Below are positions 58,022-64,000 of a stretch of 64,000 bases of DNA, in pieces; position 1 is the first letter of the stretch, and the number at the start of each line of letters is the position of its first letter. Under the pieces are notes generated by a model, which searched no databases, had not been told where the DNA came from, and worked only from the letters and a program-made list of their open reading frames with translations. This DNA comes from Rehmannia glutinosa (lineage: Eukaryota; Streptophyta; Magnoliopsida; Lamiales; Orobanchaceae). The stretch is taken from positions 74,315,262 through 74,379,261 of the forward strand of contig CM071936.1 in the NCBI GenBank assembly GCA_016081115.2, read 5' to 3'. The position numbers and the translations under genes are program-made.

Positions 58022-60210
58022 TCATACAAATTGTCTCTTTTTTGTCTCAGTATGCTGTATATGTGTTTTAGCAATTGCCTTCTTTGGGTAGTTGTGATAT
58101 CTCTGAGTGTAGTGCCTAGGTGCATATGTGTGCTGATGAAAGCTCTTATACCTTTGGAATGGCCTTTGTTGAGTTCTAGGCCTTTGCCATTTTGGCTTAT
58201 ATTCCATAGGTCTTTGCTGATAGTTCACATTATTCCAATCAGCTTGGCTTGGGTATTTTCTACCATTCCCTTCATATGTATTTCTTTTATAGAACTTCTG
58301 GGGTTTTTGGTAGCTCTGTTTCTTCTTTACTGAGTATTTCTGTTTGGAGTTTGCTTTGAGGAACTCTACTGGTTTCTTCTCACTTGTCCTCTCAAAGACA
58401 CAATCGGTCATTTTCCATTTCCTTTATTACCAAGGCCAGTTTGTTTGTAATTGTGCTTTGGGATAAATATGTGTGCACCATTTGGAGTTTTGGATTTTTG
58501 AGATATTTCATTGCTAGAAGATCCTTTTTCCAAAATCACTTTTGGAGCTTGACATAGCACAGAGGAATTAAATCCTAAGCCTGTCTTGTCTCCACGTTCT
58601 CTTTGACTCATAATAAGATCATCCAATGATTTAGATGCCTTAGTGAATGAGGCAATCACATTTTTGAGGTCATTTTCCCTCTTTTCTATAGCAGATTATT
58701 TCCGCTATTAGCTTAGCATTTTCGATCTTTAAACTTTCATTCTCATCAGCCTATTTGACTTAGAGTACTCGGCTCCTTAGTCACCGTGAGTTTTGCTTTT
58801 TTTAGTAGGTTTGTTTTCCTCATTTAGTAGTGTGTGTGAGGATTTAATGTGTTCAAAATCTTTCATCATTTTGCCTAATGAATCATAAAGATCAGTGGGT
58901 GATGAAGTGTGTGTGTCACGAGTCACTATCACTAGAATCGAGTGTGATGAGTTAGAGTGTACCTCATCTTCTTGGTCGAGTTGGTCTTGTTCCTTGGCCA
59001 TCAAAAAGATCAAGGCTTCTTCTTCAGAGTCACTTGAGTAGTCACTTCACTACTCTTTGAATCACCGTGTCTCTTGACTTGGCCGTCTCTCGGCCAGATC
59101 TCTGCAGCCAACATTGCCTTTTTTTCTTTTCTTGTCTTCTTTCTCTCAAGACCTTTCTTTCTTCTTCATTCCCGTATTTGTTGACTACAGGATATGGGCA
59201 ATCAATGGCATAGTGACCTGGTTGCCTACGCCTTCAAGCAAAGACATTTTTCAACCTTTTGATCACTCTTTCCATTCTTGGATTGTCACCCTTTGATATT
59301 CACTTTTTGATGCTCTGTTCTCTTGGTTGGCCTATCTTCCCTTGACTTGGAGGAGCCGAGTGTCTTCTGGAGGATTCGCCCTTGCCTCTATTGTAGTTCT
59401 TATTGAAGAACTTGTTAAACCTTTTAACCATCGGGGCTATTTCCTCTTGGTCAATGACTTCTTTGACCTCGGCTCTCTTGCCATCCTTAACAATTAGAGC
59501 ACTGTTTTGGGTACAACTGTCTCTTTTTTCGTCTTTTCTTCTCACTCAAATTCGTAGGCTTTGAGATCCGAGAATAACTCATGGTTGGATGTCTTGGATA
59601 GGTCCATGGAGTGTCTCATGGCAATGACTTTCATATCCCACTCGGTTGGGAGACTTCTTAGAATCTTCATACACATTTCCTTCTGTATATTCTTTTCCAA
59701 GTGCGTATAGCTCGTTGGTAATTTACGTGAAACCGAGCCTCCAGGTTGATCCAGGGTCTCTCCTGCGATCATTTTGAAATTTTCAAATTTCTCGAATGCC
59801 ACTCGATAATTTATTTTCCTTGATTTGCTCCGAGCCTTCACAAATCAATGTTAGGTTGTCCCATTTCTTTAGCCGTTTTGCATGATTTGACTTTATTGAA
59901 CATGGCTTTGTCCAAGGTTTTGTAAAGAATGTCCTTGGCCACATTGTCCAGGTTATATCTTTTTCTGTCATCATTTGTCTATTCAAATCTTTGGTTTTTC
60001 AACGATGACTCGTCCGGGAGCAACATCCTCTTCACCTTCAAATGCAGCTCTCCTTACAGATTGTGTTCACTTTTAAAATTTGCGTGGCCCATCCTCTATC
60101 ACTATCCACATCTCATCATGTAAAGCTGATAGATGAGCCTGCATACGAATTTTCCAATCATCAAATTCTTCAATTGTGAAAATAGGGATGCGTGTCAAAT
60201 TTGCTTCCAT
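58022..60210 (-). pseudogene. gag of element C
   Basis: The start codon at 60210 gives MEANLTRIPIFTIEEFDDWK, followed by RMQAHLSALHDEMWIVIEDG. The middle (59841-59542; ENFKMIAGETLDQPGGS and EWDMKVIAMRHSMDLSKTSN) is followed by a damaged CCHC knuckle near 59240-59200, an acidic Ser-rich region (59013-58777) and a basic Gln/Lys/Tyr-rich tail (58411-58022). Several frame breaks are present. This copy shows the full gag layout and the ATG that elements A and B have lost. Confidence 0.75.
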
Positions 60211-60314
60211 GATAATAACTTTTGATGATAAAAAGAGTTTTGAGAACTTAAGTACTAAAACAGGACTTTGAAAAATTTGGAGATCTAGTTCAAGAACTGG
60301 TGCGGAAGGCTCAA

Positions 60315-60336
60315 TGAACCAACCGCTTTGATACCA
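60315..60336 (-). other. Primer-binding site of element C
   Basis: On the minus strand TGGTATCAAAGC followed by GGTTGGTTCA; one base differs from the site in A (CAG to CAA). Confidence 0.85.
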
Positions 60337-60338
60337 CT

Positions 60339-61881
60339 TGTAGGTCCCAAGGGGTGTGAGTGTAAGGTTTAGAAGGGGGGGTTGAATAAACCTTACCAAC
60401 TTTTCGATTTAGTCCTTTTAAATATCCGAGTTAATACTTCACAAATTTGAGTCCTTGATGGAAAACTAAGTTAGTAAATCAAATGAGTTAGTTACTCAAC
60501 GCACTGACTCGAGCCGTTGATAGAATAACTCACTTGTTTTGACTAAAGACTTAACTCGACTTGTGATTTGTTTTCAAAAAGACTTTACACCCTTAAATTT
60601 GGTTTAGTACTTAGAGATTATCAAGTGGATAGCAAATTTATCAAAGACAGATTAAATAGATAAGATGCGAGGAATTAAAGTGCTAAAATGTAAATGACAC
60701 GATAAGTTTTTATAGAGGTTCGAGATGGGGTAATTCTTCTACTCCTCTCTTCTCCAACTCCCCGGAGGAATCCACTAAGTATTGATCAAGTATATAGAGT
60801 GGTAATGTCCGGATACAAGTCTTAATCACACAAATTGACTTGATCCTTTGGGACTCGATCGAGATGCCTTGGTCACGCACCGGCTTCTCGTGACGACTCG
60901 GCTTCTTCACAGGCGTACCGCTTTGCTACTACAGCCCACTTGCTCAAGCTCTTTGGATTTGATCACGAAGCCCTCCAAAAACTTGAGATCGGGTTCGACC
61001 TTGAACCTTCCTACAATCCTCCGTGTAATGTAGACCCCTTGATTCTTCAAAAATTCCTCTTCAACTGATTGAAGTTATCTTTCCTTCACAGTGAGTGTTG
61101 GATTGATTTTCTTCGTAATGTAGGCTTGAGGATTGATCTTGAATGATTTGAGAATATCTTAGGTTACTGATTCAAATGTTTGCTTGAATGTTCGTGGTTC
61201 GTAACCTTCTCTCGGGTCATTCCTCGGCCTTTTATAGTGATCTTTCAAAAATCGCCCGTTGAAGAGATAGGCTTATTTTTGAAAGTCACTTGTGGTCGTT
61301 GGCTTTGTCTTGTTGTAGTCCTTGGAATTTTCACTTCCTCGTATGAATTGTTCTTGACTTTTCGAGTTCGACATGGTGCGATGCTTCCCATTGGTTTATT
61401 CCTTTTGCACGCTTCGGGGTGAGCACTTCGAGAAAGGTAGTATGAAGGTATTACTTGTTTAAGTAATTCCCTTGATTTCCGTTTACGCAACGGATCTCTT
61501 CCATTATCTCGACTTGACCGCATTTCCTTGCTTTCCCCAGGTGACTTAGAGTCGCTTCCAATCACCGGATGACTCTTCATCACTTCAACATGAGACTTGG
61601 CTATCTTGAGTTGACTTGATGATACTCTCTGCTCACCGCATCCCACCGTTCTCCTTCATCGAGTTCCGTCTTCTCTTCTTTGCCATACTCAAATTGTCTT
61701 GCACAGTTATAGTCTTCCTTCTAGTCTCCGGTTGTCTTCTTGCATGTTTAGGTATAGGTGACTTAACTCACTTGACCAAATTTATTTATTAAAATGCGTT
61801 TACAACGAAAATGGGGTGCCAACTTTCTATTCTAAGTTTTACATGGCATTCATCAAAATCTAAACAATAAATTTCCCAACA
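60339..61881 (-). repeat. 5' LTR of element C
   Basis: On the minus strand it runs from TGTTGGGAAATTTATTG to GGGACCTACA (1543 bp). It differs from the left LTR by many small changes clustered at former CAG/CTG sites. Confidence 0.9.
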
Positions 61882-62142
61882 TGCAACCTTTAAGAAAATT
61901 TTCTCTCATGTTTCAAACTATTGGACTTTCCTTTTCTGATCTGCATAGGATTTATGTCGGTCGTGGGCTATTTTTGTGTATCTCTGTTTTTCTCAATAAC
62001 CTTGACCATTTGCTCGGCTAGTTCAGGACCTAACACTTTCTTCTCTCCAACTTCATCCAATAGATCGGGGATCTATACTTACTTCCGTACAGGGCTTCAT
62101 AAAGGGTCATTCCGATCGCCACCTGATAGCTATTGTTGTAAG
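61882..62142 (-). pseudogene. Ty3/gypsy integrase, middle fragment
   Basis: It begins with the right TGCAA duplication of element C (61882-61886). Read on the minus strand from 62142, it contains NNSYQVAIGMTLYEALYG, a conserved stretch of the integrase core C-terminal side. It is then frame-shifted. The gene is cut on the right by the small hAT-like element and on the left by element C. Confidence 0.75.
62135..62142. repeat. Left 8 bp target duplication of the hAT-like element (GTTGTAAG)
   Basis: GTTGTAAG is repeated exactly at 62868-62875, on the other side of the 725 bp insert. Confidence 0.85.
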
Positions 62143-62867
62143 CTCTGTAGTTAATGCGCGTATCATACCCGTATAGTACCCGTATGTACTAATAATTGAA
62201 AAATACTTTCGTTTCCCGTACATGTTTTGAATCGGCGTTAAATACTCCGTACTTTTCAAATAAAACGTTTAATACTCGTATTGTAGTTATCCCTATAATA
62301 CTTGGCGAATAAAACTTCATTTTAATATTTTTATAATATTTAAATAAATCAAAAAATCATTAAAAAATTATTTATAAGAATAATTACAATATTATAAAAT
62401 AATAAATAAGAATATTAATAACATATAAATATAGTAATTATTATTAAATAATTATCTTGGATTTATGCTAAGTTATAATTTAATATAATAAAAAACTATA
62501 TATTAAATTTTATATAATCTAAGTATAAATACAATTCACTTAAAAACTCATTAACTATTATTAAATAATTATTTTCAATTTATGTTATAATTTAAAGTAA
62601 ATTAATAAACTATCTAAAATTAATTTTAATATAATCTACATAAGTATGAATTACAATCTATGTACATATAATGTTAAAATAAACCATATTATTACTCTGA
62701 ACAATTATATTATATTCGTATTAAACCCATACGTCTATGGATCTGTATATTAAATATATCCGTATTTTTTGCCAATTTATTTGCCGTAACTTTCAAAAAA
62801 TATTCATAATATACTCGTACATACTAAATAACGAACTTTTCTCGTCCCGTATTTTACTAACAGAGGT
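62143..62867. mobile_element. Small non-autonomous hAT-like element (725 bp)
   Basis: The insert begins CTCTGTAGTTAA and ends TTACTAACAGAG, imperfect terminal inverted repeats (CTCTGTAGTTAA against CTCTGTTAGTAA). A perfect 8 bp duplication flanks it, the length used by hAT transposases. It is very AT-rich, has no coding capacity, and contains repeated CCCGTA/CGTAC-type short motifs near both ends. It splits the gypsy integrase gene between the SYN and NSY codons. Confidence 0.75.
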
Positions 62868-64000
62868 TGTAAGAGAGTTCCACAATAGGCAAGTACTTCT
62901 CCCAATTATCATCAAAATCTAAAATGCGACCTCTCAGTAAATCTTCTATGATTTGAATGGTTCTTTCAAATGTCCGCCTGTCTGGGGATGGGAAGTTGTG
63001 CCAAATTTGAATTTCGTCCCCATCGATTTTTGTAGACCACCCCAAAATTTTGATGTGAATCTCGAATCCCTGTTTGAAACTATAGAAATTGGTACTCCAT
63101 GTAATATTACAAATTCTCTGACATAATATTGTTCCCACTGTTTCAGGATATGAGTCATCTTGACTAGCAAGAAGTGGGATGACTTGGTTAAATGATCTAC
63201 TATGACCCAAATAGTTTGATTTCCATGGTTTAACCTTGGTAAACCTTCTACGAAATCCATGTTCACATGTTCCCATTTCCACCCTAGAATCTAAAGTGGT
63301 CTCAATAATCCTGAAGGTCGTTGATGCTCGACTTTCACTTTCTGACACCTCAAACACTTCTTCACAAATTTTCCGATGCTTTCTTTTATATTTCTCCACC
63401 AGAAAATCCCTTTAAGATTTCGATATATCTTTGTCCCACCTGGATGTGTTGTGTAAGGTGTACAATGGGCCTCTACCAATATTTGTCTTCTTAATTCATC
63501 GTCCTTAGATACACATATTCTCTTTTCATACACCAGTGCACGGTCGTTTGCTATTTCAAAACCTTTAACTTCCCCGGCTAAAGTTCTCTTCCTCATTTTG
63601 CAGAAAAATTCATCTTTCATTTGTGCTTTCTTAATGTCACTTTGTAATGTTGGTTGGACCACCAATGTTGTAAGTACCGCATTTGTCCTTTCTGGTGGAG
63701 TTACAATTTCTAATTTCATTTTAGCAAATACCTCAATAAGCTCCTCTTGTTCCGTGAGCATACTTGCAATTGTTCCTTTGTTCATGCGACTAAGTGCGTC
63801 TGCTACGACACTAGCTTTGATAGGGTGATAATGGATCATGCAATCGTAATCTTTCACAAGTTCCAACCATCTCCTTTGTCTCATGTTCAACTCCTTTTGT
63901 GTGGAGAAATACTTCAAACTCTAGTTATCAGTATAAATCTCACACTTTCCCCCGTATAAATAGTGACGCCATATCTTTAACACATGCATGACTGCTGCCA
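62868..64000 (-). pseudogene. Ty3/gypsy pol: RNase H end, integrase zinc region and core
   Basis: From the right edge on the minus strand: the end of RNase H (YFSTQKELNMRQRRWLELVK near 63910-63850), with an in-frame TAG near 63922. Next is the integrase HHCC zinc region (63480-63320; HCTPYTTHPGGTKIY then CLRCQKVKVEHQRPSGLL), a stop near 63293, and the catalytic core (63266-62950; MNMDFVEGLPRLNHGNQTIW, SNRDSRFTSKFWGGLQ and the SHPQTGG region). A frameshift near 62990 leads to FERTIQIIEDLLRGRILDF and ELSYN, where the hAT-like insert starts. The element continues beyond the window. Confidence 0.85.

Larger units (their letters stand above)
47743..61881 (-). mobile_element. Full-length Sirevirus-like Ty1/copia retrotransposon C (14.1 kb)
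   Basis: It has the same organisation as element A on the opposite strand: 5' LTR at the right (60339-61881), primer site, gag, pol, env-position ORF, PPT and 3' LTR at the left (47743-49282). It is flanked by TGCAA duplications and inserted in a gypsy integrase gene. It keeps the gag portion deleted in A and has the gag start codon. Frames are broken in many places, often at sites that are CAG or CTG in the related copies. Confidence 0.9.

Overview
This is nuclear DNA from a flowering plant, most likely a eudicot. The evidence is one GRAS-family gene with a probable 5' UTR intron, set in a gene-poor stretch of nested plant transposable elements: Sirevirus-type Ty1/copia, chromovirus-type Ty3/gypsy, an L1-type LINE, a FAR1-type Mutator-like element (MULE) with a captured Ulp1-like protease, and a small hAT-like insertion. 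I saw no rRNA, tRNA, CRISPR or organellar genes.

Layout. 1-1558: primer-binding site and 5' LTR of a minus-strand copia element whose body lies left of the window. About 1559-8570: decayed MULE territory, with a plus-strand Ulp1-like protease remnant facing a minus-strand FAR1-like transposase remnant. 8890-13300: the only apparent host gene, a GRAS transcription factor of the SCL14/SCL33 (LISCL) type, with a hairpin plus (AT)19 tract at its promoter. About 14517-20520: a minus-strand L1-type LINE with an imperfect target-site duplication (TSD) of about 20 bp. 21191-23340: an orphan LTR and unassigned sequence.

From 23341 to 42405 an old minus-strand copia element (B) is split by a 13.7 kb plus-strand Sirevirus-like element (A, 24327-38059; TSD CTTGA) carrying LTRs, gag, pol and an extra env-position ORF. 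A truncated solo LTR (42416-43455) follows. From 43953 to the right edge lies a minus-strand Ty3/gypsy chromovirus. Its LTR holds a copia solo LTR (44112-45350), and its integrase is broken by a 14.1 kb minus-strand Sirevirus-like element (C, 47743-61881; TSD TGCAA) and by a 725 bp hAT-like element (62143-62867; perfect 8 bp TSD).

All transposon reading frames are interrupted. Some of the damage looks non-random: in element C and in the 3' LTR of A, many differences fall on CAG/CTG sites and take forms (CAG to CGAG, CTG to CCG) that cytosine deamination does not produce. This could be a consensus-sequence artefact at CHG-methylated sites. The GRAS gene also has a one-base frame break, at a CAG, near its N-terminus. 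No clearly new biological system was found. The most informative items are the GRAS frame break, the CWG-site pattern, the Ulp1 capture and the dated nesting.
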